Shown in pieces: positions 18,195 through 25,447 of a DNA stretch of 64,000 nt. The notes beneath the pieces are model-generated. The model did no database searches, had not been told where the DNA came from, and saw nothing but the letters and a program-made list of their open reading frames with translations. Both the position numbers and the translations under genes were made by a program. The stretch comes from 39-52-133 sp036523795 (GTDB lineage: Bacteria; Pseudomonadota; Gammaproteobacteria; Burkholderiales; Gallionellaceae): contig DATDDN010000055.1 in the NCBI GenBank assembly GCA_036523795.1, forward strand, positions 6,420 to 70,419, in the 5' to 3' direction. Position 1 is the stretch's first letter; each line of letters opens with the position of its first letter.

Positions 18195-19118
18195 ATGGGC
18201 GCACATCACCATCACCATCACCATCATGGCCACGCAGCACCGGACCCCACCAGCAGAGCTTTTGCGGTGGGGGTGGTGCTGAATTTCATCTTTGTGGCGG
18301 TTGAGGTGATCTACGGCTTGCGTGCCAACTCGCTGTCACTGCTGGCCGATGCCGGGCACAACTTCAGCGATGTGATCGGGCTGCTGCTGGCCTGGTGGGC
18401 GATGCTGCTGGCGCGACGCGCGCCTTCCGAGCAATTTACGTATGGCCTGCGCAGTTCCACCATTCTGGCGGCGTTGGGCAATGCCATGTTGCTGGTGCTG
18501 GCCGTGGGCGGCATCGTGTGGGAAGCTTTGCATCGCCTGGCCCAGCCGGAGACCGTGAGCGAGCAGACCATGATGGGCGTGGCGGCGGTGGGAGTGGTGA
18601 TCAATGTGGCGACGGCCTTGATGCTGTTGCGCGGCAATACGCGCGACGTCAACCTGCGCGCGGCGTTTGTGCACATGCTGGCGGATGCGCTGGTGTCGGT
18701 GGGAGTAGTGCTGGCGGGTGCGGGCATCTACTGGACCGGCTGGCTGTGGCTGGACCCGGCTATCAGCCTGGTGGTGGCCGTGGTGATCTTTGCCGGAACC
18801 TGGGGGGTGCTGAAGACCTCGTTGCGCCTGTCCTTGCATGCGGTACCTGAACACATCAACAGCGCGGACGTGCAGACCTATCTGGAGGCGATCCCCGGGG
18901 TGGAGGGGGCTCATGATCTGCATATCTGGGGCATGAGCACGACCGAGGCGGCGCTGACGGTGCATCTGGTCATGCCGGAGGGGCATCCAGGCGATGCGTT
19001 TCTGGCTGACTTGGCGGAAAAGTTGCACCAGCGCTTTCACGTCGAGCACGCGACTTTCCAGATCGAATTGGGTAATGAAGGCATTGCCTGCCGCCTGGCA
19101 CCGGAAGAAGTGGTGTAG
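18195..19118 (+). CDS. Cation diffusion facilitator (Zn2+-type), His8 N-terminus
   Basis: Proton-coupled metal efflux protein of the inner membrane, CzcD/ZitB type. With the ATG at 18195 it is 307 residues and opens MGA followed by eight His and GH, a cytosolic metal-binding tail. Six membrane helices follow, with the two His/Asp site pairs in LADAGHNFSDVIG (TM2) and FVHMLADALVSVG (TM5), then a cytoplasmic C-terminal domain with HDLHIWGMS. GGAG lies 11 nt upstream. An in-frame ATG at 18141 would add 18 residues but displaces the family start. It is divergent from copA, making a small metal-efflux locus. Confidence 0.92.
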   Translation: MGAHHHHHHHHGHAAPDPTSRAFAVGVVLNFIFVAVEVIYGLRANSLSLLADAGHNFSDVIGLLLAWWAMLLARRAPSEQFTYGLRSSTILAALGNAMLLVLAVGGIVWEALHRLAQPETVSEQTMMGVAAVGVVINVATALMLLRGNTRDVNLRAAFVHMLADALVSVGVVLAGAGIYWTGWLWLDPAISLVVAVVIFAGTWGVLKTSLRLSLHAVPEHINSADVQTYLEAIPGVEGAHDLHIWGMSTTEAALTVHLVMPEGHPGDAFLADLAEKLHQRFHVEHATFQIELGNEGIACRLAPEEVV

Positions 19119-19152
19119 GTGGATCAAGCCTGAGAAAGGGATTTCGGGAGGG

Positions 19153-19228
19153 TGGTGGGTGCTGACGGGATCGAACCGCCGACCATCGCCTTGTAAGGGC
19201 GGTGCTCTACCAGCTGAGCTAAGCACCC
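19153..19228 (-). tRNA. tRNA-Val(TAC)
   Basis: 76 nt on the - strand. The acceptor stem GGGTGCT pairs to AGCACCC, the anticodon loop is CTTACAA (anticodon TAC), the T-loop is TTCGATC, and CCA is encoded. It closely resembles E. coli tRNA-Val(TAC). It reads GUA and other Val codons. Confidence 0.97.
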
Positions 19229-19241
19229 GAAGAGGGCGCGC

Positions 19242-19270
19242 ATTTAACCACAGCGAATAGACATGGTCAA
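19242..19270 (-). promoter_or_regulatory. Promoter of tRNA-Val(TAC)
   Basis: On the - strand, TTGACC (19270-19265), 17-bp spacer, TTAAAT (19247-19242), then a GC-rich discriminator GCGCGCCC. The start would be about 6-8 nt before the tRNA 5' end. Confidence 0.7.
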
Positions 19271-19319
19271 TGCATTTTGCAGATTTTCGGTTTTTCCCGG
19301 TTCGATATTCATTCTGGCG

Positions 19320-19325
19320 TAAAAT
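19320..19325 (+). promoter_or_regulatory. -10 element of gltX
   Basis: TAAAAT followed by GCGCCC, 27 nt before the gltX ATG. The -35 region is poor. No strong Shine-Dalgarno precedes the ATG. Confidence 0.4.
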
Positions 19326-19352
19326 GCGCCCTTTCATTTTTCAGCGCTGATC

Positions 19353-20750
19353 ATGTCCGTTGTTCGTACCCGTTTTGCTCCCAGCCCGACCGGCTATCTG
19401 CACATTGGCGGCGCCCGCACGGCGCTTTTTTCCTGGGCCTATGCACGCAAGCATGGCGGGATCTTCATTCTGCGCATTGAGGATACTGACGTGGAGCGCT
19501 CCACCCCCGAGGCAGTGCAGGCCATTCTGGATGGCATGAGCTGGCTGCAGCTGAATCACGACGAGGGGCCGTTCTACCAGATGCGCAGGATGCCGCGTTA
19601 CCGCGAGGTCATCCAGCAGCTGCTGGCATCCGGTCACGCCTACCTTTGCTACACCACGCCGGCCGAGCTGGATGAAATGCGCGAAGCTCAGCGCGCACGC
19701 GGCGAGAAACCGCGTTACGACGGGCGCTGGCGTCCTGAGCCAGGCAAAGTGCTGCCCGCTGTGCCGGCCGGTGTGCAGCCGGTGGTGCGCTTCAAGAACC
19801 CGACCGAAGGGGTGGTGGCGTGGAAGGATCTGGTCAAGGGGCAGATCGAGTTCGCCAACGCCGAACTGGATGATCTGATCATTGCCCGCACCGACGGAAC
19901 GCCGACCTACAATTTCTGCGTGGTGGTGGACGACTGGGAGATGAAGATCACGCACGTGATCCGCGGCGACGACCATGTCAACAACACACCGCGCCAGATC
20001 AACATCCTGCGCGCGCTGGGGGCGCAGGTGCCGCAATACGCGCACCTGTCGATGATTCTGGGCGATGACGGGCAGAAGCTGTCCAAGCGCCACGGCGCGG
20101 TGAGCGTGATGCAGTATGACGAGGACGGCTACCTGCCCGAGGCGGTGCTCAACTACCTGGCGCGCCTGGGCTGGTCGCATGGCGATGCCGAGATCTTCTC
20201 GGTCGAGCAGTTCTGCCAGTGGTTTGATCTGGATCACATCACGCCATCCGCTGCGCAATTCAACACGGAAAAGCTGAACTGGCTGAACAGCCATTACCTG
20301 AAACAGTCCGACAATGTGCGTCTGGCCGGGCTGGTGCGGCCGCGCCTGCAGGCGCGCGGCGTGACCGTGACGGAAACCCCGGTGCTGGAATCCGTCATCG
20401 CGCTGTACAAGGAGCGGGTGGCCACGCTGAACGAGCTGGCGGACGCGGCCGAGGTGTTCTACATCGATCTCCATCCTGACCAGGAGCTGCTGAAGGCGCA
20501 TCTGACGGCTGAGGCCATGCCGGCCCTGCAGGAAATGCTGCAGGAGTTGTGTTCAGTGCCCTGGGAGGCGCCTGCGATCGGCGCCCTGATCAAGGCGCAG
20601 GTGGCCAAGCACGGCCTGAAAATGCCCAAGCTGGCCATGCCCTTGCGCGTGATGCTGGTGGGGCAGACGCAGACGCCATCCGTGGATGCGCTGGTTTCGC
20701 TGTTCCCGCGGGAAATGGCGCTGGCCCGCCTGCAGCGCTATCTGGGTTGA
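19353..20750 (+). CDS. gltX: Glutamyl-tRNA synthetase
   Basis: Class I aminoacyl-tRNA synthetase charging tRNA-Glu; 465 residues, normal length. The HIGH motif is HIGG (17-20) within PTGYLHIGGART, and the KMSKS equivalent is KLSKRHG near residue 247. The catalytic Rossmann domain is followed by the alpha-helical anticodon-binding domain. The Cys motif of zinc-binding GluRS enzymes is not complete. Its terminator is not obvious; the rpsF promoter follows within 20 bp. Confidence 0.97.
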   Translation: MSVVRTRFAPSPTGYLHIGGARTALFSWAYARKHGGIFILRIEDTDVERSTPEAVQAILDGMSWLQLNHDEGPFYQMRRMPRYREVIQQLLASGHAYLCYTTPAELDEMREAQRARGEKPRYDGRWRPEPGKVLPAVPAGVQPVVRFKNPTEGVVAWKDLVKGQIEFANAELDDLIIARTDGTPTYNFCVVVDDWEMKITHVIRGDDHVNNTPRQINILRALGAQVPQYAHLSMILGDDGQKLSKRHGAVSVMQYDEDGYLPEAVLNYLARLGWSHGDAEIFSVEQFCQWFDLDHITPSAAQFNTEKLNWLNSHYLKQSDNVRLAGLVRPRLQARGVTVTETPVLESVIALYKERVATLNELADAAEVFYIDLHPDQELLKAHLTAEAMPALQEMLQELCSVPWEAPAIGALIKAQVAKHGLKMPKLAMPLRVMLVGQTQTPSVDALVSLFPREMALARLQRYLG

Positions 20751-20766
20751 TTTCTATCGCAAAGGA

Positions 20767-20794
20767 TTGACTGGCGGGGAATTTCGGCTATAAT
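20767..20794 (+). promoter_or_regulatory. Promoter of the rpsF-priB-rpsR-rplI operon
   Basis: TTGACT (20767-20772), 16-bp spacer, TATAAT (20789-20794), followed by the GC-rich discriminator CGCGCTCC. Strong sigma-70 type. Confidence 0.8.
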
Positions 20795-20813
20795 CGCGCT
20801 CCCCTAAAACCTT

Positions 20814-20843
20814 GCTCTACCGTTTTTATACATGGCGGAGGGC
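20814..20843 (+). promoter_or_regulatory. Possible S6:S18 leader hairpin
   Basis: In the rpsF leader GCTC (20814-20817), a TA bulge and CCG (20820-20822) can pair with CGG (20836-20838), A and GGGC (20840-20843). A CCG-containing bulged stem upstream of rpsF is the hallmark of the S6:S18 autoregulatory motif. The loop here is long (13 nt), so the match is tentative. Confidence 0.35.
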
Positions 20844-20864
20844 TTTAACCATAAGGAAGATGTG

Positions 20865-21236
20865 ATGAGACACTACGAAATCGTGTTTATCGTGCATCCC
20901 GATCAGAGCGAGCAGGTTCCTGCAATGATCGAGCGATATCGCACACTGGTGACTGGCAAGAATGGCCAGATCCACCGCCTGGAAGACTGGGGTCGCCGCC
21001 AGTTGGCATACCCGATCCAGAAAATTCACAAAGCGCACTATGTGATGATGAATATCGAATGCGACCAGGAGACCCTGGGCGAGCTTGAGCACGCATTCAA
21101 GTTTAACGATGCTGTGCTGCGTCACCTGACCGTCAAGATGAAGAATGCGGTCACTGCGCCATCCGCGATGATGCGCGAAGAGAAATCGCGCACTGTTACT
21201 GCCGATGCGCCAGCTGAAGCGGCCGCAGCTGCTTGA
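20865..21236 (+). CDS. rpsF: 30S ribosomal protein S6
   Basis: Binds 16S rRNA in the platform together with S18. With the ATG at 20865 (RBS AAGGAAG 7 nt upstream) it is 123 residues beginning MRHYEIVFIVHPDQSEQVP, as expected. An upstream ATG at 20832 would add 11 residues not seen in the family. The C-terminus is an Ala/Glu-rich tail, common in betaproteobacterial S6. Its stop overlaps the TTG start of priB. Confidence 0.96.
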   Translation: MRHYEIVFIVHPDQSEQVPAMIERYRTLVTGKNGQIHRLEDWGRRQLAYPIQKIHKAHYVMMNIECDQETLGELEHAFKFNDAVLRHLTVKMKNAVTAPSAMMREEKSRTVTADAPAEAAAAA

Positions 21237-21538
21237 CAGATACGTTGCTCAACCGCTGCGTCATCGCAGGCGAGTTGCTTGAGCTGGAAATGATGCGTTA
21301 CACCCCGGCGGGGGTACCGCGAATTGCTTTGAAAATACGCCACGCTTCACCGCAACAGGAAGCAGGGGTGACACGGCAGCTGCAGTGTGACATTCCCGCC
21401 GTTGCCTTGGGTGAGGCAGCCTTGCAGGCCAGTCAGTTCAGGCCCGGGCAAGTGGTGAAGGCAAGCGGATTTCTGGCTCAGCGCAGTTTGAAGAGTACGC
21501 AGCTGGTCTTGCATATCGATAACATTATTTTGAATTAA
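21233..21538 (+). CDS. priB: Primosomal replication protein N (PriB)
   Basis: Single OB-fold protein of the replication-restart primosome that stabilises PriA-DNA and helps DnaT and DnaB loading. 101 residues, starting MTDTLLNRCVIAGELLELE. The start is TTG overlapping the rpsF stop (TTGA), so translation is coupled. PriB between rpsF and rpsR is typical of beta- and gammaproteobacteria and is a useful taxonomic marker. The PriB partner helicase dnaB lies just downstream. Confidence 0.92.
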   Translation: MTDTLLNRCVIAGELLELEMMRYTPAGVPRIALKIRHASPQQEAGVTRQLQCDIPAVALGEAALQASQFRPGQVVKASGFLAQRSLKSTQLVLHIDNIILN

Positions 21539-21547
21539 GGAGCACAC

Positions 21548-21817
21548 ATGGCTCGAGTATTTAAGAAAAAGGACGACAAGAAGAGCAATTCTTCGCGTCA
21601 ATTGTTCAAGCGCCGCAAGTTCTGCCGCTTTACTGCCGAGAAGATTGCTGAAGTCGATTACAAGGACATCAACATCCTGAAGGAATTCATTTCCGAAAAC
21701 GGCAAGCTGATCCCGGCCCGTATCACCGGCACCAAAGCACGTTATCAGCGTCAGTTGAGTGTGGCAGTCAAGCGTGCGCGCTTCCTGGCATTGCTCCCTT
21801 ACACTGATTTGCATTAA
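21548..21817 (+). CDS. rpsR: 30S ribosomal protein S18
   Basis: 89 residues, basic, with the core KRRKFCRFTAEKIAEVDYKD and the IPARITGTKARYQRQL segment of bacterial S18. It binds the S6 heterodimer site on 16S rRNA. AAGGAG precedes the ATG by 5-6 nt. Slightly longer than E. coli S18 (75 aa), with a Lys-rich N-terminal extension. Confidence 0.97.
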   Translation: MARVFKKKDDKKSNSSRQLFKRRKFCRFTAEKIAEVDYKDINILKEFISENGKLIPARITGTKARYQRQLSVAVKRARFLALLPYTDLH

Positions 21818-21828
21818 GGAGAAAGAAC

Positions 21829-22278
21829 ATGCAAGTTATCCTGATGGAAAAAGTAGTTAACCTGGGTCAGCTGGGTGATGTGGTCAAGGTAAAAAATGGC
21901 TATGCCCGTAACTTCCTGATCCCGCAAGGCAAGGCCAAGCGTGCGACCGAGAACAATGTGGCTGAATTCGCAGAGCGCCGTGCCGAGCTGGAAGCAGCAG
22001 AGCGCGCCAAAGTGGCTGATGCACAGGCAGTTGCCGAGAAAATGAACGGCGTGACCGTACAAATCGCGCAGAAGGCCGGCGTGGACGGCAAGCTGTTCGG
22101 CTCCGTAACCAATACAGACGTTGCCAATGCGCTGACTGCCATGGGCTTCGCCGTGGAAAAAGCTCAGGTGCGCATGCCCGAAGGCCATATCAAGCAGATC
22201 GGCGATCATCCGCTGACCATCTCCTTGCATACCGACGTGGTTGCCAACATTACCGTTTCGGTACTGGGCGAGCAGTAA
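21829..22278 (+). CDS. rplI: 50S ribosomal protein L9
   Basis: 149 residues. The N-terminal rRNA-binding domain starts MQVILMEKVVNLGQLGDVVKVKNGYARNFL; a long connecting helix and the C-terminal domain follow. Last gene of the rpsF operon; an AAGGAG RBS and a strong terminator follow the usual layout. Confidence 0.97.
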   Translation: MQVILMEKVVNLGQLGDVVKVKNGYARNFLIPQGKAKRATENNVAEFAERRAELEAAERAKVADAQAVAEKMNGVTVQIAQKAGVDGKLFGSVTNTDVANALTAMGFAVEKAQVRMPEGHIKQIGDHPLTISLHTDVVANITVSVLGEQ

Positions 22279-22303
22279 TCCACCTGGCTGTAATGCAGGT
22301 GAC

Positions 22304-22329
22304 AAAAGGGCTGGCAACAGCCCTTTTTT
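22304..22329 (+). terminator. Terminator of the rpsF operon
   Basis: AAAAGGGCTG (22304-22313) / CAGCCCTTTT (22318-22327), GCAA tetraloop, T tract. Confidence 0.9.
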
Positions 22330-22357
22330 GTTTTTCCAACATTCCGCCTACAGGGAG

Positions 22358-22363
22358 TAGAAT
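22358..22363 (+). promoter_or_regulatory. -10 element of dnaB
   Basis: TAGAAT, 26 nt before the dnaB ATG and just after the rplI terminator. The -35 is weak. Confidence 0.4.
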
Positions 22364-22389
22364 CTCCCTTCCAAACCGAATAAAGCGCC

Positions 22390-23796
22390 ATGCAGAATCT
22401 CACCGTTTCCACCCCGGATCCTCAGCTTGAGTCGATCAAACTGCCGCCGCATTCCGTGGAGGCGGAGCAATCGGTGCTGGGCGGCATTCTGCTGGATACG
22501 ACAGCATGGGACAAGATTTCCGATCTGCTGTCCGAACAGGATTTTTACCGCTTCGAGCATCGCCTGATCTACCGGCATATCGCCAAGCTGACCGAGCAGG
22601 CCAAGCCGGTAGACGTCATCACGGTGGCCGAGTCGCTGGAAAGCAATGCCGAGCTGGAAAAGGCGGGCGGGCTGACCTATTTGGGTTCGCTGGCGCAGAA
22701 CGTGCCTTCGGCGGCCAATATCCGCCGCTATGCCGAGATCGTGCGCGAGCGTGCCGTGATGCGCAAGCTGGCCGAAGTGGGTACCGAGATCGCCAACAGT
22801 GCCTACAATCCGGGCGGGCGCGATGCCGGGCAGCTGCTGGACGAGGCGGAGAGCCGGGTTTTTGAAATCGCCGAGCAGGGCGATCGCGGCAACAAGGGCT
22901 TCGTCGCCATTCCGCCCTTGCTGACACAAGTGGTTGAGCGGATCGAGACACTGTACGCCCGCGACAATCAGAGTGAGGTAACCGGCGTTGCAACCGGCTT
23001 TACGGACCTCGACAGCATGACATCCGGCCTGCAGCCCGGTGATCTGATTATCGTGGCCGGCCGCCCCAGTATGGGCAAGACAGCCTTCTCCATCAATATT
23101 GCCGAGAATATCGCGCTGGATAGCAACAAGCCGGTGGCCATTTTCAGTATGGAGATGGGTGGAGCGCAGCTGGCCATGCGTATGATCGGCTCGGTAGGGC
23201 GCCTGAATCAGCACACCTTGCGTACCGGGCGGCTGGAGGATGATGACTGGTCGCGCATGACGCATGCGCTGGGCCGCCTGAATGATGCACCGATTTTCAT
23301 TGATGAAACTCCAGGCCTGAACTCGCTGGAATTGCGCTCGCGGGCCCGTCGTTTGCATAGACAGAATGATGGCCTGGGACTGATCGTAATCGACTACCTG
23401 CAGCTGATGTCTTCTCCGGCGGGCGGCAAAGGGGGCGAGAACAGGGCGACAGAGATTTCGGAAATTTCGCGCTCTCTGAAAGGGCTGGCGAAGGAGCTGC
23501 ATGTGCCGGTGATTGCGCTGTCCCAGCTGAACCGCAGCCTGGAGCAACGCCCCAACAAGCGGCCCGTCATGTCCGACTTGCGCGAATCGGGCGCGATCGA
23601 GCAAGACGCTGACCTGATTCTGTTCATCTATCGCGACGAGGTCTACAACCCGGACTCGCCGGACAAGGGCAAAGCCGAGATCATCATCGGCAAGCAGCGT
23701 AACGGCCCCATTGGCAAGATAGAGCTTACCTTCCGTGGTGAATATACCCGCTTCGAGAATTACGCATCCGGAGGTGGATACTCCAGTCATGAATGA
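22390..23796 (+). CDS. dnaB: Replicative DNA helicase DnaB
   Basis: Hexameric 5'-3' helicase at the replication fork; 468 residues. An N-terminal collar domain (about 20-120), the linker helix, then a RecA-like motor with Walker A GRPSMGKT (224-231), Walker B LIVIDYLQLM and the arginine-finger region LRESGAIEQDADLI. No intein insertion. Its gene follows the priB-containing operon. Confidence 0.97.
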   Translation: MQNLTVSTPDPQLESIKLPPHSVEAEQSVLGGILLDTTAWDKISDLLSEQDFYRFEHRLIYRHIAKLTEQAKPVDVITVAESLESNAELEKAGGLTYLGSLAQNVPSAANIRRYAEIVRERAVMRKLAEVGTEIANSAYNPGGRDAGQLLDEAESRVFEIAEQGDRGNKGFVAIPPLLTQVVERIETLYARDNQSEVTGVATGFTDLDSMTSGLQPGDLIIVAGRPSMGKTAFSINIAENIALDSNKPVAIFSMEMGGAQLAMRMIGSVGRLNQHTLRTGRLEDDDWSRMTHALGRLNDAPIFIDETPGLNSLELRSRARRLHRQNDGLGLIVIDYLQLMSSPAGGKGGENRATEISEISRSLKGLAKELHVPVIALSQLNRSLEQRPNKRPVMSDLRESGAIEQDADLILFIYRDEVYNPDSPDKGKAEIIIGKQRNGPIGKIELTFRGEYTRFENYASGGGYSSHE

Positions 23797-23820
23797 CTGG
23801 CGGCTGGCGCGATTGAGTGC

Positions 23821-23849
23821 TTGTCGTGAAGAGGGGAAGCCCCTATAAT
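23821..23849 (+). promoter_or_regulatory. Promoter of tRNA-Val(GAC)
   Basis: TTGTCG (23821-23826), 17-bp spacer, TATAAT (23844-23849), then GGCGCCC discriminator; 14 nt to the tRNA 5' end. Confidence 0.75.
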
Positions 23850-23863
23850 GGCGCCCTCGTTTT

Positions 23864-23938
23864 GGGAGCATATTTCAGCGGTAGAATATTTCCTCGACAA
23901 GGAAAAGGTCACTGGTTCGATCCCAGTTGCTCCCACCA
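23864..23938 (+). tRNA. tRNA-Val(GAC)
   Basis: 75 nt. Acceptor GGGAGCA / TGCTCCC, anticodon stem TTTCC / GGAAA with loop TCGACAA (anticodon GAC), T-loop TTCGATC, CCA encoded. Decodes GUC and GUU. Confidence 0.95.
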
Positions 23939-23946
23939 GAACATGA

Positions 23947-23973
23947 AAAAAAGCCGCCTCGTGCGGCTTTTTT
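23947..23973 (+). terminator. Terminator after tRNA-Val(GAC)
   Basis: AAAAAAGCCGC (23947-23957) / GCGGCTTTTTT (23963-23973), 5-nt loop CTCGT. The A and T flanks make it usable in both directions. Confidence 0.9.
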
Positions 23974-24110
23974 GTTGCCTGTCGTTTCTGGCGCAGAGGA
24001 AAGTTGTTCTGGCTGTGCTTCTGGGTAATAATTTAAACGTTTTACGGGTATCGCTGCATGCACCTTAGTGTGCGGCGTCTTTGCGTGAATAATTCAAACG
24101 AAGGGTGGAT

Positions 24111-24608
24111 ATGATGTTGGCAAGAAATGTACTGGGTGCGCTGTTGTTGCTGGGGTTGTCGATGCAGGCATATGCAAGCGAGAAAACGCGCGAACTCTCG
24201 ATCGACGGCACTTACATGAAGATTACCGATCAGCCTTCTCTTTCCATGCTGAACGTGTCGCTGGGCCAGTTTCTGGCGCCTCAGGCAGTCATCGTGACCA
24301 ACCTGAACACACTGGATAATGATGGTTATACCGCAACCAGCATTGGCTTGGGCGGCAAGTATTACTTTATGGACGGCATGCGTGGCGATCTGGTGCCCTT
24401 CGCAGGTGCGGGTATTGCACTGCGTCAAATTTCGGTGGCTGGCAGCAATACATCCTCTACCCAATATGACATCAACGGTGGCCTGTCCTATTTCATGACT
24501 GACGACACTACGCTGGATGTACGAGCCAAGTTGATGAGTTTTGAACAGCCGGATGGCTCGCGTGCCACCATGACTGTGTTTAGCGTTGGCTTTACCCAGC
24601 ACTTCTGA
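24111..24608 (+). CDS. Small outer-membrane beta-barrel protein, copy 1
   Basis: 165 residues from the ATG at 24111 (a second ATG at 24114 is equally possible; AAGGG lies 5 or 8 nt upstream). Signal peptide ending near AYASE, then alternating beta segments, closing with VGFTQHF, a typical C-terminal aromatic barrel signal. The central GGKYYFMDGMRGDLVPFAGAG motif recurs in the next gene, so the two are paralogues. The family is OmpW/OprF-barrel-like, without a specific assignment. Possibly a small porin or envelope-stress barrel. Confidence 0.7.
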   Translation: MMLARNVLGALLLLGLSMQAYASEKTRELSIDGTYMKITDQPSLSMLNVSLGQFLAPQAVIVTNLNTLDNDGYTATSIGLGGKYYFMDGMRGDLVPFAGAGIALRQISVAGSNTSSTQYDINGGLSYFMTDDTTLDVRAKLMSFEQPDGSRATMTVFSVGFTQHF

Positions 24609-24781
24609 TTCAGTCCAGAGAAAATCCCCAACGCGGCGCTTGGCTATTATGCGTTATTGATAACAGACATATTGTTTTTTCATTAGAGCTGGGCCAAGAT
24701 AATCGCAACACTGCTGTCTGTCATCAGATGAGCAGTGGGATGTCTGGTTTGATTATTTATATCACTTTTGTAGGGGGGTAC

Positions 24782-25336
24782 ATGGTTTCCAAGATGAGAT
24801 TTGCGGTTCTGGTTGCGGCGCTGGGCTTTTCCATGAGTGCAATGGCTGCTGAAAAATCAAATGAGATTTCCGTTGCAGGCAGCATCAGTTCAACTACAAC
24901 GGGGACAGGGGCAAATAAATTTACGCAAGACAGCGTAAATCTGGTTGGATCGTTCGGTCATTATTTTACGCCTCAACTGGTGGGTCAGTTTGCCGTTGGT
25001 ATTGATGGTTCATCGTATGGGTCCAATAATTCAAGTGCCACGTTAATTCTGGGTGTGGGCGCCAAGTACTATTTCATGGATTCGCATGCGGGTGACATCG
25101 TCCCATTTGCCGGCGCAAGGCTTGATCTGCTTGCTGTTAGCCAGACCACACCTCTCGGCACGACTGATGGTTCGGGTAGCCAGATCACCGGCTTTATCGG
25201 AGCGTCTGACTTCCTGTCTGAGACCGCGTCCATCGACCTGACATTTTCCGTGTCGGCAGGCTCTTACACAGTATCGAGCGTCAGCATTGACACAACAAGC
25301 ACCAGCTTGAATATCGGCTTTACACAGCGCTTCTAA
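24782..25336 (+). CDS. Small outer-membrane beta-barrel protein, copy 2
   Basis: Paralogue of the preceding gene. With the ATG at 24782 (GGGGGG 5 nt upstream) it is 184 residues with a signal peptide ending AMAAE. It shares GAKYYFMDSHAGDIVPFAGAR and the final IGFTQRF with copy 1. An in-frame ATG at 24728 would put 18 residues before the signal sequence. Ser/Thr-rich loops and AT-rich codons distinguish it from the core genes. The 173-bp gap before it is AT-rich (around 24655-24690) and may hold its promoter. Confidence 0.7.
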   Translation: MVSKMRFAVLVAALGFSMSAMAAEKSNEISVAGSISSTTTGTGANKFTQDSVNLVGSFGHYFTPQLVGQFAVGIDGSSYGSNNSSATLILGVGAKYYFMDSHAGDIVPFAGARLDLLAVSQTTPLGTTDGSGSQITGFIGASDFLSETASIDLTFSVSAGSYTVSSVSIDTTSTSLNIGFTQRF

Positions 25337-25358
25337 CGAATTGCTGAGGAAGAATGGG

Positions 25359-25383
25359 AAAACCGCCTGCCAAGGCGGTTTTT
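25359..25383 (+). terminator. Terminator after the barrel pair
   Basis: AAAACCGCC (25359-25367) / GGCGGTTTT (25374-25382), 6-nt loop, T tract. Confidence 0.88.
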
Positions 25384-25447
25384 CATTTGGCAAAACGGGT
25401 CCGATCCAGTTATCTTAGGTGTGTGATTCCCTGCGGAAGGCGCTTGT

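Noticed and set aside
18201..18224. His8 tract as vector contamination
   Set aside because: Flanked by intact native sequence and in a family known for His-rich tails.
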